Shown in pieces: positions 1 to 6,712 of a DNA stretch of 9,331 bases. The stretch is from an uncultured Oxalobacter sp. (lineage in GTDB: Bacteria; Pseudomonadota; Gammaproteobacteria; Burkholderiales; Burkholderiaceae_D). The notes beneath the pieces were generated by a model. It searched no databases. It saw only the letters and a program-made list of their open reading frames with translations, and was not told where the DNA came from. The DNA lies in NCBI GenBank assembly GCA_905202055.1, contig CAJKQK010000076.1, forward strand, positions 1-9,331, in the 5' to 3' direction. Both the position numbers and the translations under genes were made by a program. Numbering within the stretch: position 1 is the stretch's first letter; each line of letters opens with the position of its first letter.

Positions 1-533
1 CCGGCCAGGATCATGATCAGGATGGGATCAAGTCTTTTGAAACGCCGCATGAGAATCAGCGAAACGGCGAAAATGCCGACGGCAATATAATCGGTTTCAT
101 CAAAATGTGCCGGCAGGCCGTCGCTGTGCCAGAAGGACAGGAACATGATCGACAGCCCGGCAAAAGCGATCATCGCCACCACGGCAGCACGCAATTGCAA
201 AAGCACTCCCTTGATCAGCCTGAGCTTGCGGTACCGATAATACGCGAAAGCCAGCGACAAAACGATCAGGCACGAAGGCAGGACATTGCCTGTCGTCGCA
301 ATGACCGCACCGGGAATGCCCGCGACCTGAAGGCCGACGAAGGTCGCCGAATTGATCGAAATCGGACCCGGCGTCATCTGGGAAATCGTGATGATGTCGG
401 AGAACTGGGCCATTGTCAGCCAGGGGTGCACGTCGACCACCTGATGCTGGATCAGAGGCATGGCGGCGTACCCGCCCCCGATGCTGAAAAGGCCGGTCTG
501 GAAAAAGCTCCAGAAAAGCTGCCAGTAAATCAT
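1..533 (-). CDS. Chromate transporter, second half-size subunit (partial, cut by the left edge)
   Basis: This reading frame starts with ATG at 533-531 and stays open for 177 codons to position 1, so its C-terminus lies outside the window. It is a hydrophobic protein of the CHR (chromate ion transporter) family. The family signatures are visible: FSIGGGYAAMPL at about residues 16-27, then TPGPISINSATFVG at about 54-67, followed by a long hydrophobic stretch (VIATTGNVLPSCLIVLSLAF). The start overlaps the stop of the upstream gene in an ATGA (530-533), the usual sign of translational coupling. Family knowledge: half-size CHR proteins are encoded as adjacent pairs, act together in the inner membrane and can export chromate. 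The actual substrate here is inferred. Residues 100-110 (YRYRKLRLIK) are a basic loop. Confidence in the family is high; the substrate is uncertain. Confidence 0.9.
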   Translation of the reverse strand, partial: MIYWQLFWSFFQTGLFSIGGGYAAMPLIQHQVVDVHPWLTMAQFSDIITISQMTPGPISINSATFVGLQVAGIPGAVIATTGNVLPSCLIVLSLAFAYYRYRKLRLIKGVLLQLRAAVVAMIAFAGLSIMFLSFWHSDGLPAHFDETDYIAVGIFAVSLILMRRFKRLDPILIMILA

Positions 534-1156
534 CGCGGTTTCTCCCTGTCGTGTTGCCGTTCGCTTCGGGACTGTTTCAGTCTGGACAGTTTCAGTTTCC
601 GGAGCTTTTCGCCGCACACCGTATCAGCCACGCCTATCGCACCGCACACAAGGATGACGATGAACACGTTCACGTCAAAGAAAAAGACCGCCAGAAACGA
701 GCCGGTGAGAATCACGCAAGGAAGCCATTTTCCGGGGGCAAGCACGCCTTTGCCCATCGTGATAACCACGTCGATGATGATGGCCGCCACGCATGCCTGC
801 ATGCCTTTCATCGCCATCGCCACATAAGCATTGCTCTTGAAAGCGGCATAAAACATCGAAACGACGGTGAGGATGATCAGCGGCGGAAGCACCGTGCCGA
901 GAACTGTCACGAATACCCCCATGATTCCGGCAAGGCGGTAACCGACGAGAATGGACGCGTTCACCGCCATCGACCCGGGAGCGGACTGGGCGATCGCCGT
1001 CAGGTCCATCATCTCGTCCTCATCGATCCAGTGCCGCTCTTCCATGAACTTCTTGCGCATCAGGGGAACGATGACGAAACCGCCGCCCAGTGTGAACATG
1101 CTGAGCTGGAAAGTCACACTGAAAAGATCCCAGTAAAATTTTTTGTCCCGGTCCAT
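530..1156 (-). CDS. Chromate transporter, first half-size subunit
   Basis: This is a 208-residue integral membrane protein of the CHR family, the usual length for a one-domain (half-size) member. The glycine signature LGGGFVIVP lies at residues 23-31, and SAPGSMAVN, the counterpart of TPGPISIN in the partner, lies at 58-66. Several hydrophobic helices follow, and the C-terminal tail is very basic (KLRKLKLSRLKQSRSERQ). I chose the ATG at 1156 because GGAA stands 6 bases before it. Two in-frame ATGs upstream (1162, 1177) have no well-placed ribosome site. A GGGAG upstream serves an ATG at 1193 that is out of frame. The stop overlaps the next gene's start by four bases, so the two half-size proteins are probably made in equal amounts and work as a heterodimer. 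Export of chromate is the family function; sulfate or another oxyanion cannot be excluded. Confidence 0.9.
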   Translation of the reverse strand: MDRDKKFYWDLFSVTFQLSMFTLGGGFVIVPLMRKKFMEERHWIDEDEMMDLTAIAQSAPGSMAVNASILVGYRLAGIMGVFVTVLGTVLPPLIILTVVSMFYAAFKSNAYVAMAMKGMQACVAAIIIDVVITMGKGVLAPGKWLPCVILTGSFLAVFFFDVNVFIVILVCGAIGVADTVCGEKLRKLKLSRLKQSRSERQHDREKPR

Positions 1157-1379
1157 AGTCATTTCCGGCAAGATCATTCAAACGGCAGAACATGAATCTC
1201 CCGCCAGACGGACGATGCAATCAGTCAAACCCGCGGAACTGTCCGGTTTTCTTCAAGGCAACGAATGAGGAAGAAATCCCATCAGGGAAAAAGGCATTTC
1301 TTCGCTGCAATATTTTCTATTTTTTCATAAAAAGAAGCCTTTCACAAATCCGCTTCACGCTTTCGCAGGACCCCACAAA

Positions 1380-1400
1380 ACCGGGCCCGGTGTCCCGGGA
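1380..1400. promoter_or_regulatory. Adjacent GC palindromes, possible operator
   Basis: ACCGGGCCCGGT (1380-1391) is a perfect 12-bp palindrome. TCCCGGGA (1393-1400) is a perfect 8-bp palindrome one base further on. They sit about 220 bases upstream of the chromate transporter start and 160 bases upstream of the Sel1 gene start. Two abutting dyads in a divergent promoter region suggest a repressor site, but no regulator gene is in view and GC-rich DNA makes such palindromes by chance. The call is tentative. Confidence 0.3.
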
Positions 1401-1479
1401 ATGGAAAAATAACTGGAGGTCAAATTTTCATTACAGATAACGTTTTTTGAATGTGATTTCCACTGACTTCCGTGTCAAT

Positions 1480-1497
1480 AAGCCGAAAAGGCTTTTT
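1480..1497 (+). terminator. Short terminator-like hairpin upstream of the Sel1 gene
   Basis: AAGCC (1480-1484) pairs with GGCTT (1490-1494) around a five-base loop and is followed by TTT. The stem is only 5 bp, so this is weak. Its place 63 bases before the Sel1 start would make it a leader attenuator rather than a gene end, if it functions at all. Confidence 0.2.
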
Positions 1498-1560
1498 CGA
1501 TGACCAAAGCCCTGCTATCATTATGGACTTTCCCTTCACCTAGCGAAAGAAAGACAGACT

Positions 1561-2220
1561 ATGTCCAGGGGTTCCCGAAACAGAAAGTTTTTTTTATGGC
1601 TCGTTCTCGCCGCCACAATCATCCTGATCATCATCAGCCGGACTGCCTTCGCAGTCGGTGAGCGTGACCTTGAACAGGCGATGCAGTCATACGCCACCGG
1701 ACAATACGAACAGGCCATCCCGCAATTCGAAAAAGCGGCAACGCTGGGCAATAACAAGGCACAAACCATGCTGGGCGTCGTGTACTTTCAGGGCAAGGGA
1801 ACCGAACAGGACTACGTCAGGGCCGCCGAATGGTTCGACCGCGCGGCCAATGGCGGCAATACCGAAGCGCAAACCTTCATGGGCATCATCAACCTGGAAG
1901 GCCTCGGCACTCCCAAAAACGAAAAAACGGCCTACTACTGGTTCGAAAAAGCCGCCCGGGGCGGTGAAACCAGTGCACAGAACTATCTCGGCACCCTGCT
2001 CATGAATGGACAGGGGACGAATAAAGATCCTGCCAGGGCAGCTGACTGGTTTACCAAAGCCGCCGAAAAAGGCGACAGCAACGCCAGCAAAATCCTTGGC
2101 GCCATGTATTTCAGGGGCACAGGCGTTCCCAAAGACATGGACAAAGCCCGGCACTGGCTGCAAAAAGCGGCTGACCAGGGGGACATGGACGCAAAAAACC
2201 TCCTCTCCGAACTCAAATAA
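1561..2220 (+). CDS. Secreted Sel1-repeat (TPR-like) protein
   Basis: This 219-residue protein begins with a basic N-terminus (SRGSRNRK) and one hydrophobic segment (about residues 10-27), then TAFA before VGERD, a plausible signal peptidase I site after residue 31. It is therefore probably periplasmic or exported. The mature part has a TPR-like first helix pair (YATGQYEQAIPQFEKAA, 44-60) and then four Sel1 repeats. Their phase is exactly 36 residues: NKAQTM at 65, TEAQTF at 101, TSAQNY at 137, SNASKI at 173, and a fifth partial unit at 209. Each carries the GxGT/GxGV turn and the WF/WL-KAA helix (WFDRAA, WFEKAA, WFTKAA, WLQKAA). Such solenoids are protein-binding scaffolds; the partner cannot be read from sequence. 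The ribosome site is weak (GAAAGAAAGA upstream). It stands alone as a transcription unit. A related but broken Sel1 gene lies at the right end of the window. Confidence 0.9.
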   Translation: MSRGSRNRKFFLWLVLAATIILIIISRTAFAVGERDLEQAMQSYATGQYEQAIPQFEKAATLGNNKAQTMLGVVYFQGKGTEQDYVRAAEWFDRAANGGNTEAQTFMGIINLEGLGTPKNEKTAYYWFEKAARGGETSAQNYLGTLLMNGQGTNKDPARAADWFTKAAEKGDSNASKILGAMYFRGTGVPKDMDKARHWLQKAADQGDMDAKNLLSELK

Positions 2221-2317
2221 AAGCCTTGCAAATCACCGGACACGGCCAAACGTTGCATAAGCGCAAAACCGGCACCGGATAAAACGGCAAAATCCATGTA
2301 CGTCAATGACAGGTACC

Positions 2318-2346
2318 GGCAAAGAGACGACACTCTTGCCAGTTTT
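2318..2346 (+). terminator. Possible terminator hairpin after the Sel1 gene
   Basis: GGCAAAGAG (2318-2326) pairs with CTCTTGCC (2333-2340) around the loop ACGACA with one bulged A, and TTTT follows at 2343-2346. It lies about 100 bases after the Sel1 stop and 70 before the methyltransferase start, where a terminator would be expected. The stem is imperfect and the T run short, so support is moderate at best. Confidence 0.35.
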
Positions 2347-2411
2347 GAAAACATGCCTTTTGCATGACCCTGTGGCTGTACCATTGTGACGGTAAAATCC
2401 ATTCGCCCAAC

Positions 2412-3146
2412 ATGAAAGAAAACAAATACGACGAAGAGCGTTTTTTCAGGAAATACAGCCAGATGCCCCGTTCGCAAAAAGGGCTGGAAGGCGCAGGCGA
2501 GTGGCATGCCCTTGAAAAAATGCTGCCTGACTGTTGTGGCAAACGTGTCCTCGATCTCGGCTGTGGTTATGGCTGGCACTGCCGCTATGCCATCGAACAC
2601 GGCGCCGTTTCCTGCACCGGCATCGACCTGTCGGAAAAAATGCTGCATCAGGCACAGAAACAAAACGGTTCCCTGTGGACAAATTACCGTTGCATGGCGA
2701 TTGAGGATTTCGAATTCGAACCGGACACTTTCGACGTCGTCATCAGTTCGCTGGCATTCCATTATCTCGAATCCTTCGACGACATCTGCGAAAAAGTCCA
2801 TCGCTGCCTGACGCCCGGCGGCACTTTCGTCTTTTCTGTCGAACATCCTGTTTTCACCGCACACGGCCCGCAGGAATGGATACTGAACGAAAACGGCAGG
2901 CCAATGCACTGGCCCGTCGGCAAATACTTTACCGAAGGCAAGCGGCGTGCCCGCTTTCTTGGCTCGAAAGTCACCAAATTCCACAAGACCCTGACGACCT
3001 ACGTCAATGGCCTGATCAGGGCCGGTTTCACCATAACCGGACTTGTCGAACCCCAGCCTGACGCGACCATGCTCAACACTGTTCCCGGCATGAAAAATGA
3101 ATTGCGCCGTCCGATGATGCTGATCGTTTCCGCTGCCAAAAATTAA
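2412..3146 (+). CDS. Class I SAM-dependent methyltransferase
   Basis: This 244-residue soluble protein has the Rossmann-type methyltransferase signatures in order. Motif I is RVLDLGCGYG (45-54), which binds S-adenosylmethionine. GIDLS (70-74) holds the acidic residue that contacts the ribose. MAIEDFEFEPDTFDVVISSLAFHYL (95-119) covers motif II and the following strand. LTPGGTFVFSVEHP (133-146) is motif III. The HPV and the following EWILNENG region belong to the variable substrate-binding part. I chose ATG at 2412 because the protein then opens MKENKYDEERFF, the way relatives of this family begin as I recall them. An in-frame ATG at 2364 would add 16 residues without recognisable homology. Neither start has a clear ribosome site. 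The substrate is unknown and the neighbours give no hint. A metabolite methyltransferase (UbiE/BioC-like fold) is the safest description. Confidence 0.9.
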   Translation: MKENKYDEERFFRKYSQMPRSQKGLEGAGEWHALEKMLPDCCGKRVLDLGCGYGWHCRYAIEHGAVSCTGIDLSEKMLHQAQKQNGSLWTNYRCMAIEDFEFEPDTFDVVISSLAFHYLESFDDICEKVHRCLTPGGTFVFSVEHPVFTAHGPQEWILNENGRPMHWPVGKYFTEGKRRARFLGSKVTKFHKTLTTYVNGLIRAGFTITGLVEPQPDATMLNTVPGMKNELRRPMMLIVSAAKN

Positions 3147-3268
3147 CCCCCGCAGCCGGCATTCGCTTTTTCCGTCAAACCACCCATTCCGCTAGCCGTC
3201 CCGGACAGGCACAGGTACCTGTTTGCGCCAGAAACAACATTTATTCATAAAATTTCCGCAGAGAAATG

Positions 3269-3284
3269 AAACAGCTGTTTTTTT
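3269..3284. promoter_or_regulatory. 12-bp palindrome with T run upstream of the secreted protein gene
   Basis: AAACAGCTGTTT (3269-3280) is a perfect palindrome, followed by TTTT. It lies 155 bases before the start of the secreted protein gene, in a 288-base gap after the methyltransferase. It could be an operator for that gene or a minimal terminator for the methyltransferase, although the hairpin would have almost no loop. The same gap has a direct repeat CATTCAACC at 3365-3373 and 3396-3404 (31-base spacing). Confidence 0.25.
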
Positions 3285-3434
3285 ATGTCAGGATAGAACC
3301 ATCCCCGAAACAAACCGGCAATTGCCCGACCCGGGCGACACTGCACGGCCCTATCCTTTTTTCCCATTCAACCATAACGGGACTGTCTGTTTTGTCATTC
3401 AACCGTTTCATTCCCTTTATCGTAGGAGTGCACC

Positions 3435-4421
3435 ATGAAAAAAAGTCAATCCATCGCCAGCCTGATTGTCGCGACAGGCCTCTTTCTGGCAATCCCGCAG
3501 GCAAACGCCACACAAAAATGGCAGGACCTTCACGCCTCGACAACGATTTTCGACAATAGCGAGGCGGCGTCGGTATGCAAAAAGACGCTATCGGACTGGC
3601 GAAAGAAAAACTGTTCGTCGAAGACCTGCACGGCACGCTGGAACGGGCAATGGAGAAACACGACAGACTCTTCCATTTTCAGTTCGAAATCTTACGCCCT
3701 GTGCGGAACGCATATGCTTGAACGATCTTCCTGGCGGGAACAGCCCCTCTCTTCCCGGTCGCTGACCCGGGAAGAAAGCAGAAACGCGTGCAAATACCAT
3801 AACAAAACCGTCACCAACGGCTGGCAATATGACGACGTGTGTCGTGACAGGCTGGATATGAACACCAGCCATCTGAATCATGTCACCGTCATCGATTCGA
3901 TAGACGACGCCAATACCCGGGAAATAATCAAAGGCCTCCGCGGCGAAGCGTCATCGCAGAAACTGGCGGATGGCCGTTACATCTTCGTATTGAGAAAATA
4001 CGCCAATGACCCGGACAAGCTCGGCCTCGTCCTGCGGCGCTATGACCGCAACGTCATCCAGCCCAATGGACAGGTCTGCAAAAATGACCAGTACAGCTAT
4101 GCCGACAACCTGGGCAAAACCATCGCAAAAGGCTATCCGGGACATGTCCGCCATTCGCAATTGAACGGTGGCTGGAACCCGGTTTACAGCGCCGGGGAAC
4201 TCTGGGTGAAAAACGGACGGATAATCGTTGTCTCGAACGAATCCGGCCACTTCAAGCCCACAAAAGCATCGCTTGATGCCGTAAAGGAAACGCTGGACTA
4301 TCTGTCCGTTCCCACCCAAAACATCCATTTCCATGATTTCGACAAGGATAAGGCGGCGCTGGACACGTATAAAAACCAGTGTGCCGGTGGAAAAATACAG
4401 GGCTGGGACGAGTGTCTCTGA
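3435..4421 (+). CDS. Secreted cysteine-rich protein of unknown function with HS..GG / SGHF.P motif block
   Basis: The gene encodes 328 residues and has the clearest ribosome site in the window: AGGAG at 3424-3428, six bases before the ATG. The N-terminus is a classical signal peptide (MKKS, then a hydrophobic core at 7-20) with a cleavage site after ANA (residues 23-25). The mature protein has nine cysteines (48, 60, 65, 90, 119, 136, 215, 316, 327), consistent with disulfides outside the cytoplasm. Residues about 150-300 form an alpha/beta-looking domain containing HVRHSQLNGG (237-246), AGELWVKNGRIIVVS (253-267) and NESGHFKPT (268-276). From memory this order (HS-[SN]-L..GG, AGE....G.I, SGH[YF].P) resembles a domain shared by plant IQM calmodulin-binding proteins and scattered bacterial and fungal proteins; I could not verify that. 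No immunity-like or secretion partner gene is adjacent, and a terminator follows directly. The activity is unknown; an enzyme or secreted effector is possible. Confidence 0.8.
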   Translation: MKKSQSIASLIVATGLFLAIPQANATQKWQDLHASTTIFDNSEAASVCKKTLSDWRKKNCSSKTCTARWNGQWRNTTDSSIFSSKSYALCGTHMLERSSWREQPLSSRSLTREESRNACKYHNKTVTNGWQYDDVCRDRLDMNTSHLNHVTVIDSIDDANTREIIKGLRGEASSQKLADGRYIFVLRKYANDPDKLGLVLRRYDRNVIQPNGQVCKNDQYSYADNLGKTIAKGYPGHVRHSQLNGGWNPVYSAGELWVKNGRIIVVSNESGHFKPTKASLDAVKETLDYLSVPTQNIHFHDFDKDKAALDTYKNQCAGGKIQGWDECL

Positions 4422-4456
4422 ACAGGTGCCGTCCGGTTCATTTTCCCTCTCGCATT

Positions 4457-4490
4457 GAAAAGACAAACCGCTTCGGTTTGTCTTTTCCCC
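4457..4490 (+). terminator. Strong intrinsic terminator after the secreted protein gene
   Basis: A perfect 14-bp stem (4457-4470 with 4474-4487) closes on a CTT loop. The right arm ends in TCTTTTC, giving a U-rich tail, and the left arm begins GAAAAG, so it may work in both directions. It starts 36 bases after the stop at 4421. A second CGGTTTGTC at 4492-4500 could compete for the left arm. Confidence 0.8.
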
Positions 4491-4703
4491 GCGGTTTGTC
4501 CATGCACCGAAAAGCTTTTCCCGCCATTGCCTTGCCGCCACCGCATGCTTGCGTTTTAAAAAAAGTGTTATCATTCAATACGATTCGACTCCATATCATC
4601 ATCAAACCTCTTCAAAAAAACGGCCATGAAAACGCCTGATGTCTGAAGCCAGACCCGACAGGGTACCGCCTTTTTCCGGTCCGGGACTCAAAAAAACCGC
4701 AAT

Positions 4704-4723
4704 GCAAGCCTGCGCCGGCTTGC
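4704..4723. other. 7-bp inverted repeat in the MATE leader
   Basis: GCAAGCC (4704-4710) and GGCTTGC (4717-4723) are perfect complements around a six-base loop. No T run follows, so it is not a terminator. It may be an RNA structure in the leader of the first pump or simply chance in GC-rich DNA. Confidence 0.3.
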
Positions 4724-4796
4724 CTGCAACAGGAAAACCAAACTTCACAATCGATTAATTATCAGGATTTCAAACCTGCCACCTCTGGTGTCCAGG

Positions 4797-4815
4797 ACGT
4801 ATCACATACGTGATA
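4797..4815. promoter_or_regulatory. Interleaved inverted repeats, possible operator for the first MATE pump
   Basis: Two perfect dyads share the same bases: ACGTAT-CAC-ATACGT (4797-4811) and TATCAC-ATAC-GTGATA (4800-4815). They lie about 107 bases upstream of the pump start. Drug-pump genes are often controlled by TetR- or MarR-type repressors that bind dyads of this size. No regulator gene is present in the window and no match to a known operator is claimed. Confidence 0.4.
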
Positions 4816-4921
4816 GCTGACGTGCCACAGATCGTGCGCCATTGCCCACCGGCAAAGAGCGACGGCCCTGCACGTCTGACAGGCGACAGGCCTGAAAACT
4901 TGCCGAAAGCAAAAAAATTTT

Positions 4922-6448
4922 ATGAACTCACCTGCCCGGACACACACCACGGGAGAAGAAGAACTCGCCAGGGGAAATATCCCGAAACTGTTTGTCAAAT
5001 TCGTCATACCCGGCATGCTGGCCCTGTTTATGCTGTCGGCCCAACTCTTCATGGACGGCCTGCTGATCGGCAACTTCATCGGCGCCAACGCCATGGGTTC
5101 CGTCAACCTCGTCATCCCGATATATGACGCCCTGATTGCCTGCGCCGTCGTCATCTGCGTCGGCTGCCAGTGCATTATCGGCATGAAACTCGGTGAGGAT
5201 GACCTGCAAACCGCCAACGACACCCTGCGCACCGGCCTTATTTTCGCCCTTGTCGCCATCGGGATTGCCGGAGCCCTCGTCTATCTCTTCGCGCCCGGAC
5301 TCGTCCGTCTGATGGGCGCCAACGATGTCCTGCAAAACGACGCCGTCACGTTCATCCGCGTTCTGACGCCGTTTTTCCCGTTCCCCGTCGTGATGTACCT
5401 GTTCGATGCCGTCCTGAAATCAGTCGGCCGCCCGATCTATGCCACCCTTGGCATGTCGGCGATGGTCCTTTCCAACGTCGCGCTTGACCTGCTTTTCATA
5501 CTCGCCTTTGAATGGGGCATTGCCGGTGTCGCCTTTGCCACCGGCCTCTCGTACCTCATTGGCCTTTCAGTCTATATGCCTGCGCTGCTTCACAAGGATA
5601 CCCCTGTCAACCTTCTGACCGGACGCTTCAGGATGAAACTGGCTGGCAAGCTGCTTTATATCGGCAGTGCCGAAGGCGTCACCGAACTGTCCGCCTGTGT
5701 CGTAACCCTCATGTTCAACCTCACCATGATGCATTACGCCGGTGAAAAGGGCATCGTCGCCTTCACCGCCATCAACTACCTGAACTACGTCATGCTTGCC
5801 GGCATTATCGGCATGAGCGAAGGCCTGCGCTCGATCATCAGCTACAACTACGGCATGGAGGCCTTCAGCCGCATCCGCGCGACACTCCGGCTCGCCATCC
5901 GGGTCACCGCCGGATTCGCCATCATCATGTTTTCCGGCTTCTTCTTTTTCGGAAACGAGATGATCTCGCTCTTTTTCAGCCCGAAAGAAACGGACATCAT
6001 CGCACTGGCCGCCAGCGGCACCGCCATCCTCGCCTTCTCCTACCTGTTCAACGGATTCAATATCCTGACCGCAGGCGTGTTCACGTCCATAGGACAGGCC
6101 AGATATTCCCTGTTGATCTCGCTTTTGCGCGGATGCATTCTCCTGTTCGTCTTCCTGATGTTTCTGCCCTCTTTCATGGGCATCCGGGGCATCTGGCTGA
6201 CCGTCCCGCTGGCTGAAGTTTTCACCTTCCTGATCGGCGGCGTCCTTTACATGAAAAAAATCCGGCATATCGGAGAACAGGTACCGGCACAGGGGTTTCA
6301 CCACGAGAAAGAAAACAGGGATCATTCAGCCATTTATCCCTTTTCAAACAATGAAACGTTGCCTGAAAGAACTTTTTTCCGGAAGGAAAAACATTTCTCC
6401 CCGCCAGGGCTAAAACCGTCATTTTCGAAAAATGTCAAAATCTGGTAA
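4922..6448 (+). CDS. MATE-family efflux pump, first copy, with C-terminal extension
   Basis: This 508-residue inner-membrane protein belongs to the MATE (multidrug and toxic compound extrusion) family, which exports cationic drugs or metabolites in exchange for Na+ or H+. After a short cytoplasmic lead, IPKLFVKFVIPGMLALFML (20-38) starts the first of about twelve helices. GRPIYATLGM (169-178) lies in the first half, and EGVTELSACVVTLMFNL (251-267) and SEGLRSIISYNYGM (299-312) mark the second. The ISYNYG signature points to the MepA-like branch. It aligns without gaps over residues 11-448 with the next gene. From 449 on it has a 60-residue hydrophilic tail (HHEKENRDHS, then FFRKEKHFSPP) that the second copy lacks, possibly from loss of the original stop. 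The start is set by homology (GEEELARGNIP versus GEKELATGSIP); no good ribosome site is visible. Confidence 0.93.
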   Translation: MNSPARTHTTGEEELARGNIPKLFVKFVIPGMLALFMLSAQLFMDGLLIGNFIGANAMGSVNLVIPIYDALIACAVVICVGCQCIIGMKLGEDDLQTANDTLRTGLIFALVAIGIAGALVYLFAPGLVRLMGANDVLQNDAVTFIRVLTPFFPFPVVMYLFDAVLKSVGRPIYATLGMSAMVLSNVALDLLFILAFEWGIAGVAFATGLSYLIGLSVYMPALLHKDTPVNLLTGRFRMKLAGKLLYIGSAEGVTELSACVVTLMFNLTMMHYAGEKGIVAFTAINYLNYVMLAGIIGMSEGLRSIISYNYGMEAFSRIRATLRLAIRVTAGFAIIMFSGFFFFGNEMISLFFSPKETDIIALAASGTAILAFSYLFNGFNILTAGVFTSIGQARYSLLISLLRGCILLFVFLMFLPSFMGIRGIWLTVPLAEVFTFLIGGVLYMKKIRHIGEQVPAQGFHHEKENRDHSAIYPFSNNETLPERTFFRKEKHFSPPGLKPSFSKNVKIW

Positions 6449-6657
6449 AATAAGACGTTCAGAATGCTAAGTGTGTCTAAAAACATGAATAGTGAACTGA
6501 ATGTCAATCAAATTTTCAATCAACCATGAAACCGCTCTTTGTTTAGCACCGGGGAGAGCAGGCTACCGCCTGTCACATCGACCTGATGTTTCCCGCGAAA
6601 TAATGCAGGAAACGTGCCTGAAAGGTTTTTCGGCCAAAAAAGGGGCAATCCCTTCAA

Positions 6658-6681
6658 AACCGCAGTTTTAAGTTAACCGCA
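6658..6681. repeat. AACCGCA direct repeat upstream of the second MATE pump
   Basis: AACCGCA followed by a T run occurs at 6658-6664 and again at 6675-6681, 17 bases apart. A third AACCGCA stands at 4695-4701 in the leader of the first pump. Placement in both pump leaders hints at a shared regulatory site or at sequence carried over from the gene duplication; a 7-mer is short enough for chance. Confidence 0.25.
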
Positions 6682-6694
6682 TTTTGTTTCGTCG

Positions 6695-6712
6695 CTGCCG
6701 CCATACCGGCAG
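6695..6712. other. 6-bp inverted repeat upstream of the second MATE pump
   Basis: CTGCCG (6695-6700) and CGGCAG (6707-6712) are perfect complements with a six-base spacer, 68 bases before the start codon. It may be an operator or a leader hairpin; no T run follows. Confidence 0.25.

Larger units (their letters stand above)
1157..1560. other. Divergent intergenic region between the chromate operon and the Sel1 gene
   Basis: This 404-base gap separates two outward-reading transcription units and must hold promoters for both. It contains a 12-bp perfect palindrome (1380-1391) next to an 8-bp one (1393-1400), an AT-rich tract at 1305-1335, and a short terminator-like hairpin at 1480-1497. A TATCAT at 1516-1521 could be a -10 element for the Sel1 gene, but I see no convincing -35 box 17 bases before it. 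An open frame of 82 codons (1192-1440) has no family resemblance and no ribosome site, so I do not count it as a gene. Confidence 0.6.
4422..4921. other. 500-base intergenic leader before the first MATE pump
   Basis: No gene is supported here. The stretch holds the terminator of the upstream gene (4457-4490), a second copy of CGGTTTGTC (4492-4500) just past that hairpin, and an AT-rich tract with a T/A-run (4555-4625). It also holds GTCTG/CAGAC and GGTACCG/CGGTCC short stems around 4640-4680, a 7-bp hairpin at 4704-4723 and the interleaved dyads at 4797-4815. I compared it with the ykkC, mini-ykkC, TPP and yybP consensus from memory and found no convincing riboswitch match. No promoter with both boxes could be assigned. 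Confidence 0.6.

Noticed and set aside
105..827. Plus-strand open frame of 240 codons opposite the chromate transporter genes
   Set aside because: It is the antisense shadow of two clear membrane-protein genes; its translation is rich in His, Arg and Gln with no domain.
1983..2984. Minus-strand open frame of 333 codons opposite the Sel1 and methyltransferase genes
   Set aside because: It lies antisense to two well-supported genes, has no family resemblance, and exists because GC-rich codons on the other strand rarely give stops.
3392..3420. TTGTCA and CTTTAT as a promoter for the secreted protein gene
   Set aside because: The -10 box matches at only three of six positions and would place the transcript start on top of the ribosome site.
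3266..3559. 97-codon open frame upstream of and overlapping the secreted protein gene
   Set aside because: It overlaps the true start with its strong AGGAG site, and its translation resembles nothing.
4662..4690. T-box-like word (AGGGTACCGCC) in the MATE leader
   Set aside because: The T-box bulge needs TGGNACC in an antiterminator with a terminator alternative; neither is present.
5567..6325. Minus-strand open frame of 252 codons inside the first MATE gene
   Set aside because: It is an antisense shadow. The matching antisense frame in the second MATE gene (6723-7601) shows that it simply mirrors the duplicated coding sequence.
6464..6529. Short open frame (MLSVSKNMNSELNVNQ...) as a leader peptide for the second MATE gene
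   Set aside because: It has no ribosome site, no repeated regulatory codons and no coupled attenuator hairpin; 22 codons is well within chance in an AT-rich spacer.
6541..6600. Possible TPP or yybP-ykoY riboswitch (GGGGAGAGC and ACCTGATG words)
   Set aside because: The other conserved core segments and the helix order of either riboswitch class could not be found.
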